Origin: Verrucomicrobiota bacterium
GTDB taxonomy: Bacteria > Verrucomicrobiota > Kiritimatiellia > Kiritimatiellales > Pontiellaceae
Assembly: GCA_003532555.1 (NCBI GenBank)
Contig: DOEU01000072.1
Location: 1-8,153 of the forward strand
Direction: 5' to 3'
DNA length: 8,153 bases
The position numbers and the translations under genes were made by a program. Each line of letters opens with the position of its first letter. Position 1 is the stretch's first letter. Under the pieces are notes generated by a model. It had not been told where the DNA came from. It did not search any database and saw only the letters and a program-made list of their open reading frames with translations. This document shows positions 1-5,973 of this stretch, piece by piece.

Positions 1-744
1 ATCCAAAAATCCATTATTCATATAAAGACTTTTTAAGGCGTATAAATCCCCCTCTTCAAATTCAGGATAATAACGACCAGCATCCGTAAAAACACTCAAC
101 CAATTTTTCTGCTTCTGATTTAAAATAGCGTGAAGCTTCTCATCGTCAATCGTATGGTTGCCCATAAATTGGATCTCTTTAATCCCGATTTTAATCCCTT
201 CATCTACCTCAATAAGCAGATCGACCACGCCCAACTTACGGTCCACATTCGCCGTCCATCTGATCCCTACATGCGGATACCAGAAGTCACGATATGCCTC
301 CCGAATTTTTGCAGTCGCCAACTCAAAATCCACATCATCAACCAGAACCCCAATTTGAAGCTCTGATTTTTCCCGTACCGTCTTGTTTCCTAATTTATCT
401 GAGCCACGAATTTCAATCTGCCGCAAGCGATTTTTCTGCTCCACCTCATAAAGAACCACCAAACCCGTTTCTTCTGGTAGGATTTGTGCATCTACATAAC
501 TAAAGCGACCTGAATCTCGCATCCGATCCACATCTTGACGAATAATATCAATCAACACACCCCGCTCAGGAGCCATATCTCCGACCGAAAATGTCGTGTA
601 CGCCTCCACCGAAGAAACATCGTAGGCATGCCCATCTGTATCTATAATCCGAATCTCACGAATCACCTGATTTTGTGCTATACTCATGCTGCACAGCATC
701 AACATCCAAACAACCCCGGTAATTTGAGCTTTATGCTTCATCAT
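1..744 (-). CDS. bamA: BamA-like outer-membrane assembly factor, N-terminal part (cut by window edge)
   Basis: The visible 248 residues are a signal peptide followed by POTRA repeats of the Omp85/BamA family, which fold and insert beta-barrel proteins in the outer membrane. Residues 1-23 have basic residues (KHK), a hydrophobic core and a likely signal peptidase I site after SIA. POTRA 1 spans about 26-104, POTRA 2 about 106-184 and POTRA 3 starts near 186. Typical family patterns are visible: IEIRGSDKLG (109-118), IEVDEGIKIGIKEIQFMGN (178-196) and YMNNGFLD at the edge. The remaining POTRA domains and the barrel lie outside the window. The start overlaps the end of dnaB by 14 nt, so translation is probably coupled. 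Start choice is uncertain: in-frame ATGs lie at 759, 753, 744 and 741. A GAGG at 754-757 stands 9 nt before 744, and one at 760-763 stands 6 nt before 753. TamA or another Omp85 member is possible but fits less well. Confidence 0.88.
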   Translation of the reverse strand, partial: MMKHKAQITGVVWMLMLCSMSIAQNQVIREIRIIDTDGHAYDVSSVEAYTTFSVGDMAPERGVLIDIIRQDVDRMRDSGRFSYVDAQILPEETGLVVLYEVEQKNRLRQIEIRGSDKLGNKTVREKSELQIGVLVDDVDFELATAKIREAYRDFWYPHVGIRWTANVDRKLGVVDLLIEVDEGIKIGIKEIQFMGNHTIDDEKLHAILNQKQKNWLSVFTDAGRYYPEFEEGDLYALKSLYMNNGFLD

Positions 745-2110
745 TAAATTCATCCTCATCCTCGTGCCGGTCCTCAAACCGTGTAAATTCGCGCTGAAAC
801 GACATCCGCACGCGCCCCGTTGAACCATGCCGATACTTCGCGACATCTACTATCGCCAAATTATCTGCATTCCGCTCATCCCCCTGCTGATAATAACTGG
901 GACGATATAACAACATTACCACATCTGCATCCTGCTCAATCGCTCCTGAATCACGCAAATCGGATAGCTTCGGTAGATTATCTCCACGCCCCTCTGTAGC
1001 TCGACTCAACTGCGAAAGCACCATGACTGGTACTTCGAGTTCTTTTGCCATCGCCTTCATCGCCCCCGAAATAGCCATAGTCTCACGCTGACGCCCATCC
1101 CGAGCAAACTTCGAATAGTTCATTAACTGCAAATAGTCGATCACGATCAAACCAACCCCAAATCGATTCTTCAATCGCCGCGCTCGCGATCGCAACTCAA
1201 CCGCCTCCAAGCCCGGTGTATCATCGATATAAATCTCCGCCTTCTCTAACGTATCAACCGCTCGCGTCAAGCGAGCATGCTCATCTGTAGTCATCCGCCG
1301 ACCTCGCATCCGCTCCGAAGAGAGCTTCGCATGCGAAAAGAGCATCCGCTTCACCAACTGCTCACGAGACATTTCTAAACTAAAAACCGCCACAGGAACC
1401 GGATCGCCATGCAGACCGAGCGCCGCATTTTCTGCAATATTTAAGGCCAACGAGGTTTTCCCCATCGCGGGCCGCGCCGCCAAAACAACCATATCCGTAT
1501 TGTTCAATCCGCCCAGTCGCTCATTTAATCCTATGTAACCCGTTGTCACCCCCGACATTAACTGATTCGGATCTCGATTCTCAATTTCCGTAAAAGCTGA
1601 ACGAATCGAATCTTTCCATGGCGGAGCCTCTTGCTCACTGCTACCGCTCAAATCAAACAGCGCCCCCTCAGCCTCACCAATCAGCAAAGACGCTTCCTGG
1701 TCATCCTGATAGGCCGACTCAATTGTCTCCACCGACTTTTCAATCAACCGACGACGTAGATATTTTTCCTGAACAATATCACAATAGTATTCTACATGCG
1801 CCGGGACCAGAGTGCTATCTTGCAGCTCAACCAAATAATCATAGCCACCCACCTTATCCAAGGCATCGTGCTCTTTGAGCCATTGACCAATCATCACCGC
1901 ATCCATCGGAATGTTCGCCTGACTCATATCCACCAACTGCTCAAAAAGCAATTGATGGCGGCGGTCATAAAAAGATTCAGCGCGCATACGGTGCGCCAAT
2001 GATTTATCAATCGATCCCGTCGGATCTAATAGAATGGATCCTAGAACCCCCCGCTCTGCTTCTGCACTATGCGGAGGGATTCTCAGCGAGCCTGCCTCGC
2101 CCGGCATCAT
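731..2110 (-). CDS. dnaB: Replicative DNA helicase DnaB
   Basis: This is the hexameric 5'-3' helicase that unwinds DNA at the replication fork and works with primase. At 459 residues it has the normal family length. The N-terminal DnaB domain (about 10-115, beginning IPPHSAEAERGVLGSILLD) binds primase, and the RecA-like motor follows from about 185. Walker A is ARPAMGKTS at 212-220, the catalytic Glu is in SLEMS (E246), Walker B is LIVIDYLQLM at 321-330, and the conserved segment DLRDSGAIEQDAD is at 384-396. The late motif AKYRHGSTG (425-433) replaces the more usual KxRNGPTG but keeps the basic residues. The C-terminus is strongly acidic (EDRHEDEDEFNDEA). No intein interrupts the Walker A region, a common insertion point in this family. 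Its start overlaps the rplI stop (ATGA), and its last 14 nt overlap the bamA-like gene. The gene starts with ATGATG (2110 or 2107). Confidence 0.97.
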   Translation of the reverse strand: MMPGEAGSLRIPPHSAEAERGVLGSILLDPTGSIDKSLAHRMRAESFYDRRHQLLFEQLVDMSQANIPMDAVMIGQWLKEHDALDKVGGYDYLVELQDSTLVPAHVEYYCDIVQEKYLRRRLIEKSVETIESAYQDDQEASLLIGEAEGALFDLSGSSEQEAPPWKDSIRSAFTEIENRDPNQLMSGVTTGYIGLNERLGGLNNTDMVVLAARPAMGKTSLALNIAENAALGLHGDPVPVAVFSLEMSREQLVKRMLFSHAKLSSERMRGRRMTTDEHARLTRAVDTLEKAEIYIDDTPGLEAVELRSRARRLKNRFGVGLIVIDYLQLMNYSKFARDGRQRETMAISGAMKAMAKELEVPVMVLSQLSRATEGRGDNLPKLSDLRDSGAIEQDADVVMLLYRPSYYQQGDERNADNLAIVDVAKYRHGSTGRVRMSFQREFTRFEDRHEDEDEFNDEA

Positions 2111-2559
2111 TTTTCTTCAACAATCCAGACCTTGAGGGTCGCTTCCACATCCGCATGAAGCTTGATCGCAACATCAAAGACACCCACTTCATGAAGTGGC
2201 TGATGTAACTTAAATTTTGAACGCTCAATTTCGAAACCTTCAGCCGCCAATTTTTCAACTAACTGCGGCGCACCAACAGAACCAAACATCTTCCCGTTTT
2301 CGCCCACTTTCACTTCAATTCTGCATTCTAAATCAGCCAACTTCTTCGCAATCTCTTCAGCCGCACCTTTCGCTGTTTCCAATTCAATCAACCGAGCAGC
2401 TCGCTTTTTCTCAACCTGACGTCGCCGACCTTCCGTCACTTCGGTTGCATATCCCTGAGGAAGAAGGTAATTCCGCGCATAGCCATTCGCGACTTTCACC
2501 ACGTCACCCTCAATTCCCAAGCCTTCAACTTGGTCCACTAATAAAATTTCTACTGCCAT
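2107..2559 (-). CDS. rplI: 50S ribosomal protein bL9
   Basis: bL9 binds 23S rRNA and extends from the large subunit; it helps keep the reading frame and spaces neighbouring ribosomes. The product has 150 residues, which is normal. The N-terminal RNA-binding domain carries the family signature GIEGDVVKVANGYARNYLLP (15-34). A long charged connecting helix (about 41-75) follows, and the C-terminal domain (about 80-149) includes the GKMFGSV turn (89-95). An AGGAG sequence overlaps the rpsR stop codon and stands 7 nt before the ATG. The 3' end overlaps the start of dnaB by 4 nt. The rpsR-rplI-dnaB order is widespread in bacteria and supports the call. Confidence 0.97.
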   Translation of the reverse strand: MAVEILLVDQVEGLGIEGDVVKVANGYARNYLLPQGYATEVTEGRRRQVEKKRAARLIELETAKGAAEEIAKKLADLECRIEVKVGENGKMFGSVGAPQLVEKLAAEGFEIERSKFKLHQPLHEVGVFDVAIKLHADVEATLKVWIVEEK

Positions 2560-2569
2560 GACTTATCTC

Positions 2570-2782
2570 CTACCGTAATAATCCCATTGTTCGTGCACTA
2601 CGAATTGCTTTTTTGATTCGACGCTGCTGTTGGGCATTTGCACCCGTCAAGCGACCCGGTAATATTTTACCTCGATCCGTCATAAATTTTTTCAATAATT
2701 CAGCATCTTTATAGTCAAAAGATGTAACTCCGCGTAACAACTCAGGATCACTCTTATATTCATCATTATCTCTACGTGGCAT
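2570..2782 (-). CDS. rpsR: 30S ribosomal protein bS18
   Basis: bS18 pairs with bS6 and binds the central domain of 16S rRNA on the platform of the small subunit. The 70-residue protein shows the family core: a DYKD segment (23-26), [19 protein letters not shown] (29-47) and a basic [14 protein letters not shown] helix (51-64). It has no cysteine, so it is the zinc-free form. Two details differ from the usual pattern: the ILPRR(I/L)TG motif reads ILPGRLTG, and the protein ends MGLLR without the frequent LLPY-type ending. An AAGGAG stands 7 nt before the ATG. The gap from ssb is 33 nt, the largest inside this gene run, and it is AT-rich. The binding partner bS6 is encoded two genes upstream. 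Confidence 0.96.
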   Translation of the reverse strand: MPRRDNDEYKSDPELLRGVTSFDYKDAELLKKFMTDRGKILPGRLTGANAQQQRRIKKAIRSARTMGLLR

Positions 2783-2815
2783 ATTCCTACTCCTTAAAAA
2801 ATTAATCTACTTTTA

Positions 2816-3241
2816 TTAAAACGGCACATCATCATCGCTTGGAGGCTGAACAATCGGAACGGGACCTGCCGATCCACCGCCAGGATCAGAAGCCGCATTA
2901 CCACTCCCCCCCCCTGCACTCAAAAATTGAACGCGCTCAGCACGAACCCGTAACTTACTCCGCTTTTCGCCCTGCTGACTCTCCCATTGATCAAACTGCA
3001 AACGACCCTCCACAAAAACAGGCGATCCCTTCTGCAGATATTCGGTTGCAGTTTCGGCCTGACGACCCCAAACCACAACATCCACAAAACAGGTTTGCTC
3101 AATCGTCTCCCCCGCCTTGTTCTTAAAACTCTCATTGACCGCTAAACCCAGATCTGCCACCGCACTGCCAGAAGGCGTATATTTCAGCTCCGGATTGCGC
3201 GTCAGATTCCCCATTAGCATTACACGATTAAAACTAGCCAT
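2816..3241 (-). CDS. ssb: Single-stranded DNA-binding protein
   Basis: SSB coats single-stranded DNA in replication and repair, and recruits partners through its acidic C-terminal tip. The 141-residue product has an OB fold at about 2-107, beginning FNRVMLMGNLTRNPELKYT, with VDVVVWGRQAE (53-63), GSPVFVEGRLQ (72-82) and W86. A Gly/Ser/Pro-rich linker (109-134) leads to the tip DDDVPF (136-141), which matches the conserved DDDIPF. The linker contains a run of nine G bases on the coding strand (2906-2914). Insertion of one G would give a protein ending GGGEW, without the tip. The ATG lies 3 nt after the rpsF stop, with GAGG 8 nt before it. The position between rpsF and rpsR is the classical one. 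Confidence 0.97.
   Translation of the reverse strand: MASFNRVMLMGNLTRNPELKYTPSGSAVADLGLAVNESFKNKAGETIEQTCFVDVVVWGRQAETATEYLQKGSPVFVEGRLQFDQWESQQGEKRSKLRVRAERVQFLSAGGGSGNAASDPGGGSAGPVPIVQPPSDDDVPF
2906..2914 (-). repeat. Nine-G homopolymer inside ssb
   Basis: The coding strand has nine consecutive G bases, read as three Gly codons (residues 110-112) at the junction of the OB fold and the linker of SSB. One added G leads to GAG TGG TAA, an early stop. One lost G opens a different frame that removes the acidic tip and runs past the normal stop. The tract itself is read directly. Slippage is an inference, and a sequencing error in tract length is also possible, although the present length keeps the expected DDDVPF tip in frame. 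Confidence 0.9.
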
Positions 3242-3244
3242 CTC

Positions 3245-3574
3245 TTATCCCTCGTCTGAAGCCTCAGCCACTACCACATCCGCCACAGGGTCAATCGATC
3301 TAAACTGATGGCGGAATACATTCGTACCCAACTTCAAGCGCGCTTTAAAAGTATCCATCTGATCAGCACCCAGCGAAAAAACCAATACCACATAATAACC
3401 GCTCTTCTGCTTATCCATCATCCGAGCAAACTGTTTCTTACCCATCCGAACAGAGGAATCCAACGATCCACCCAACTTCACTAATTCTTCCTTCACAAGC
3501 TCAATAGCCTGATCTAAGCCCTCTTCATCTAGTGCTTCCGGAAAAATAAATAATCCTTCGTATACTTTACTCAA
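3245..3574 (-). CDS. rpsF: 30S ribosomal protein bS6
   Basis: bS6 binds the central domain of 16S rRNA as a dimer with bS18. The 109-residue product begins SKVYEGLFIFPEAL, as family members do, and contains the GGSLDSSVRMGKKQFAR strand-turn region (35-51), the SGYYVVLVF strand (58-66) and the LGTNVFRHQFRSID segment (82-95). A short acidic tail follows. The start is TTG: its first bases form a TTGA overlap with the pth stop, and there is no nearby in-frame ATG. An AGGAG at 3582-3586 stands 7 nt before it. A TTG start is unusual for a strongly expressed ribosomal protein, and the overlap suggests translation coupled to pth. ssb follows after 3 nt. Confidence 0.96.
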   Translation of the reverse strand: MSKVYEGLFIFPEALDEEGLDQAIELVKEELVKLGGSLDSSVRMGKKQFARMMDKQKSGYYVVLVFSLGADQMDTFKARLKLGTNVFRHQFRSIDPVADVVVAEASDEG

Positions 3575-4170
3575 CGTCTTTCTCCTTCTACTGCATCGTC
3601 TAACGTGCAGCCATTATATCGACTCATGGTCAGATTAGGACCGATCGAAAAGAAGCTTTCTACCGCATCCGCTGCCCGCTCGACAACCTTTTCCACTTTT
3701 AAATCCTCATCCGCCCGAAAGCGGCCCAGCACAAAATCAATCATTTGTTCCCCTGCAGGTCGAGGGCCAACCCCCACGCGCAACCGCGCAAATTGATCCG
3801 ACTGAAGCCAATCTATCATTGAACGCAACCCATTATGCGTTCCTGCCGATCCTTTCGTCCGCACCTTTAACAAACCCAATTCAATTTCCACATCATCCAG
3901 AATTACAATCAAATCATGGATCTCTATTTTCCAGCGCCGCATTGCCTTCCAAACCGCCTGCCCACTGCTATTCATGAACGTAGTTGGCATAAGAAGGATG
4001 GCAACTTCATCTCCGCATAGCGTCTTTACGAAACAACTCGGAGAAAAAAACCCTTTTTTTAACTTTACTGATTGTCGTGTTGCTAAACTTTTCACGACAT
4101 CAAATCCAATATTATGTCGCGTGTGTTCGTATTCCAGACCTGGATTACCCAATCCAACAACCAGCTTCAA
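3571..4170 (-). CDS. pth: Peptidyl-tRNA hydrolase
   Basis: Pth cleaves the ester bond of peptidyl-tRNAs that drop off the ribosome and so recycles tRNA. The 199 residues match bacterial Pth length. Motifs are in order: VGLGNPG (5-11), TRHNIGF with the catalytic His19 (17-23), PTTFMNSSG with Asn67 (62-70), LDDVEIELG with Asp92/93 (91-99), GSAGTHNGLRS with His112 and Asn113 (107-117), and VGVGPRP (132-138). The usual GGSAGGHNG loop reads KGSAGTHNG, with the active residues kept. The start is TTG (4168-4170). An in-frame TAG at 4177-4179 excludes a more upstream start, and KLVVGLGNPG must begin here. AGGGGA at 4180-4185 stands 9 nt before it. The gene lies 15 nt after rplY and shares TTGA with rpsF. 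The rplY-pth pair is common in bacteria. Confidence 0.96.
   Translation of the reverse strand: MKLVVGLGNPGLEYEHTRHNIGFDVVKSLATRQSVKLKKGFFSPSCFVKTLCGDEVAILLMPTTFMNSSGQAVWKAMRRWKIEIHDLIVILDDVEIELGLLKVRTKGSAGTHNGLRSMIDWLQSDQFARLRVGVGPRPAGEQMIDFVLGRFRADEDLKVEKVVERAADAVESFFSIGPNLTMSRYNGCTLDDAVEGERR
3582..3586 (-). promoter_or_regulatory. Shine-Dalgarno AGGAG that fixes the TTG start of rpsF
   Basis: A strong AGGAG lies inside the last codons of pth, 7 nt before the TTG. Together with the absence of a nearby in-frame ATG and the conserved SKVYEG beginning, it fixes the rpsF start at the TTGA overlap. Confidence 0.75.
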
Positions 4171-4185
4171 AATAATCTATCCCCT

Positions 4186-4818
4186 CTACTCCTCGCTCGG
4201 CTTTTCCGTAATCACTTCCGGTTCTGCCGCAACATCTCCATCCTCATCTTCTTCCTGCTCTACCTTCGGCGCTGAAACGCCAGCTACCACGGCATCCGCA
4301 TCGCTTAAAATAGCCACCTTATTACCTAGTTTTAAATCTGACACATGAAGAGCGCTTCCAATTTCTAGCTCCGATACATCCACATTCACCGTTTCAGGCA
4401 AATCAGCGGGTAAACATTCCACCAAGATTGTGTGCATCACATGATCGAGCAATCCACCTGCCTTAACCCCTTCAGGCTCTCCGACTAATTCCAAAGAAAC
4501 TTCCACCTGAAGCGTCTGGTTAGCCGCCACTCGCTGAAGGTCTAAATGCATTAATTCACCCGATACCGGATGATGCTGCACTTCTTTAAGTAACACAGAA
4601 ACGGCGCCTTCTCCTTCTAGATTAATATCCACCAGAATCGTTTCTGAGGCATGATTGTGAAACAACTGCTCCACCGCATGTGTTTCTAGTTCAACCGCCA
4701 TCGGATTCGAATCAATTCCATAAATAACACCTGGTAACGATCCGGTACAACGCATTCGCCGCGAGGCAGATGTACCTTCTAAACTTCGCTTCTTCACACT
4801 TATTTGCTGTGCTTCCAT
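4186..4818 (-). CDS. rplY: 50S ribosomal protein bL25, CTC form
   Basis: bL25 binds 5S rRNA. This 210-residue protein is the long CTC/TL5 form. The N-terminal 5S-binding domain (about 5-94) shows RCTGSLPGVIYG (23-34) and VQHHPVSGELMHLDL (80-94). The C-terminal TL5-type beta domain (about 102-183) includes LVGEPEGVKAGGLLDHVMH (111-129) and LPADLPETVNVDVSEL (136-151). The last 25 residues are a low-complexity acidic tail, common in long forms and of unknown function. The AGGAG site before the ATG overlaps the prs stop codon (TAGGAG, 6 nt spacing), and the gap to prs is 9 nt. prs-rplY-pth is a frequent bacterial arrangement. The alternative gene name ctc is equally proper. Confidence 0.95.
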   Translation of the reverse strand: MEAQQISVKKRSLEGTSASRRMRCTGSLPGVIYGIDSNPMAVELETHAVEQLFHNHASETILVDINLEGEGAVSVLLKEVQHHPVSGELMHLDLQRVAANQTLQVEVSLELVGEPEGVKAGGLLDHVMHTILVECLPADLPETVNVDVSELEIGSALHVSDLKLGNKVAILSDADAVVAGVSAPKVEQEEDEDGDVAAEPEVITEKPSEE

Positions 4819-4827
4819 TTTCTTCTC

Positions 4828-5766
4828 CTACTTCTCAATCTCAAACAGCGAGCTAACTGACTGACCATTGTGAATGCGCATAATCGCCTCCGCCAATAAA
4901 TCCGCCACCGATAAAACCGTTACCTGACAATCATCCCTACAATCCCGCTGCGGGATCGTGTTCGTTGTCACCAACTCAACAATGGGTGAATTTTTTAATC
5001 GCAAAATTCCTTTTTCCGCCAACAACGAATGGCTTACCGCTGCTCGTACCGATTTAGCACCCGCCTTCTCCAACAATTGAGCGGCCGCGCACAACGTACC
5101 CGCCGTTGAGGTCATATCATCCACCAATAACGTATTACGCCCAGCAACATCTCCAACCAGGTGATTCGCAACCACATCTTCACAACTCTTGCGTTGTTTG
5201 CCGACCAAAGCTATTCCCGAATCGAGCATCTTCGCATACGAATCAGCCATTTTCAATCCACCCGCATCAGGAGAAACAACCACAAGATCTTCTAACTCCA
5301 ACGAACGCAGATACTTCACAATCACCGGAGATCCATATAAATGATCAACTGGAATATCAAAGAAGCCCTGAATCTGTTGCGCATGTAAATCCACGCAAAT
5401 CACGCGATTCGCCCCCGCCGCCACGAGCAAATTCGCCACCAATTTCGCAGTAATAGGAACTCGCGGCTGATCTTTTCGATCCTGCCGTGCATATCCATAA
5501 TAGGGTAATACTGCCGTAATCCGCTGCGCCGAGGCCCGCTTTGCTGCATCAATCATAATCAGCAGCTCCATAAGCATATTATTTGGGTCCATCGCCACTG
5601 ACTGCACAATAAAGATATCTTCGCCCCGAACATTATCCACAATTTTAACAAAAATCTCACCATCCGGGAAACGCGTAATGTCCGTTGCACATAGATCCAC
5701 CCCTGCCGAAGCCGCTATCAGCTCAGCTAAATCAGGATGTCCCGTACCTGTTAAGATCTTCATCAT
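4828..5766 (-). CDS. prs: Ribose-phosphate pyrophosphokinase (PRPP synthetase)
   Basis: Prs makes 5-phosphoribosyl diphosphate from ribose 5-phosphate and ATP in the cytosol, feeding purine, pyrimidine, NAD, histidine and tryptophan synthesis. With ATG at 5766 the product has 312 residues, normal for the class I enzyme. Visible motifs are FPDGE (33-37), YGYARQDRK (90-98), the divalent-cation site DLHAQQIQGFF (126-136), PDAGG (166-170), flexible-loop Lys190/Arg192 in GKQRKS, and the PRPP-binding loop VDDMTSTAGT (215-224). Three starts in a row are possible: TTG 5769, ATG 5766 and ATG 5763. AGGA at 5776-5779 stands 6, 9 and 12 nt before them. I choose the first ATG, but TTG has the best spacing. 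The 3' end of tRNA-Gln is only 18 nt upstream, so prs is probably transcribed together with it. rplY follows after 9 nt. Confidence 0.97.
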   Translation of the reverse strand: MMKILTGTGHPDLAELIAASAGVDLCATDITRFPDGEIFVKIVDNVRGEDIFIVQSVAMDPNNMLMELLIMIDAAKRASAQRITAVLPYYGYARQDRKDQPRVPITAKLVANLLVAAGANRVICVDLHAQQIQGFFDIPVDHLYGSPVIVKYLRSLELEDLVVVSPDAGGLKMADSYAKMLDSGIALVGKQRKSCEDVVANHLVGDVAGRNTLLVDDMTSTAGTLCAAAQLLEKAGAKSVRAAVSHSLLAEKGILRLKNSPIVELVTTNTIPQRDCRDDCQVTVLSVADLLAEAIMRIHNGQSVSSLFEIEK

Positions 5767-5775
5767 CAATCACTA

Positions 5776-5779
5776 TCCT
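5776..5779 (-). promoter_or_regulatory. Shine-Dalgarno AGGA before prs
   Basis: This is the only purine-rich core in the 18 nt between the tRNA 3' end and the first ATG of prs. Its spacing is 6 nt to TTG 5769, 9 nt to ATG 5766 and 12 nt to ATG 5763, so it does not settle the start. After release of the tRNA by 3' processing, this site would lie almost at the 5' end of the mRNA. Confidence 0.55.
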
Positions 5780-5784
5780 ACTTA

Positions 5785-5858
5785 TGGTTGCCCGACCAGG
5801 ATTTGAACCTGGACCATATGAGTCAAAGTCACATGTGCTACCATTACACTATCGGGCA
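5785..5858 (-). tRNA. tRNA-Gln (anticodon UUG), CCA encoded
   Basis: The minus strand folds as a complete 74-nt tRNA. The acceptor stem is TGCCCGA with TCGGGCA (7 bp). The D arm has GTG/CAC closing TAATGGTAG. The anticodon stem TGTGA/TCATA has one G-U pair, and the loop CTTTGAC gives anticodon TTG (5824-5826), which reads CAA for Gln. A short variable loop (TGGT) and the T arm CCAGG-TTCAAAT-CCTGG follow. The discriminator is A, and CCA is encoded in the DNA. A weak first pair U1-A72 is typical of bacterial tRNA-Gln. It stands alone, directly before prs. Confidence 0.96.
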
Positions 5859-5973
5859 CTATTCAATCATGAAAAAGCGAGCATATTCTTCGTTTGCGCC
5901 CTTTCCCCTTTATTTCAAAAGAGCCGCAAACCCTATAAATCCATCGCCTCCGCGTCAAGCACTCAAAGCCGCA
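5859..5973 (-). other. Non-coding gap between the small membrane-protein gene and tRNA-Gln
   Basis: This 115-nt stretch has no plausible gene. It holds a candidate promoter (separate entry) and then a leader of about 65 nt before the tRNA. A T-rich stretch on the minus strand near 5871-5880 (GCTTTTTC) is not preceded by a convincing GC-rich hairpin, so I do not call a terminator here. How transcripts from argH end is therefore not visible. Confidence 0.6.
5930..5958 (-). promoter_or_regulatory. Candidate sigma70-type promoter for the tRNA-Gln/prs operon
   Basis: A good -35 element TTGACG (5953-5958) is followed by either TAGGGT at 17 nt spacing (5930-5935, weak) or TATAGG at 15 nt spacing (5932-5937, better match but short spacing). 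It lies after the stop of the small membrane-protein gene, in the only non-coding gap large enough, and points toward the tRNA and prs. Transcription would start about 60-70 nt before the tRNA. This is a sequence match only. Confidence 0.4.

Noticed and set aside
130..503. Plus-strand reading frames at the left edge
   Set aside because: The minus strand encodes clear POTRA domains over the whole stretch; the plus frames show no domain.
680..744. Lipoprotein signal in the bamA-like protein (LMLC at residues 15-18)
   Set aside because: The residues before Cys do not fit a lipobox (Met at the -2 position and Leu at -1), and a better signal peptidase I site (SIA) follows.
1400..1500. Intein at the DnaB Walker A site
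   Set aside because: The reading frame passes straight through ARPAMGKTS with normal total length; no insertion is present.
2217..2561. Plus-strand reading frame of 114 codons opposite rplI
   Set aside because: Low-complexity, Gln/Ser/Pro-rich translation antisense to a certain ribosomal protein gene. The same holds for the plus-strand frames at 5106-5453, 3974-4348 and 6168-6512.
3575..3660. Possible S6:S18 autoregulatory mRNA motif before rpsF
   Set aside because: A small stem (GGTC/GACC with an outer ATCG/CGAT) can be drawn in the end of pth, but the conserved CCG bulge of the known motif is missing, and the region is coding.
5866..5900. Rho-independent terminator before the tRNA
   Set aside because: There is a short T-run but no stable GC-rich hairpin before it.
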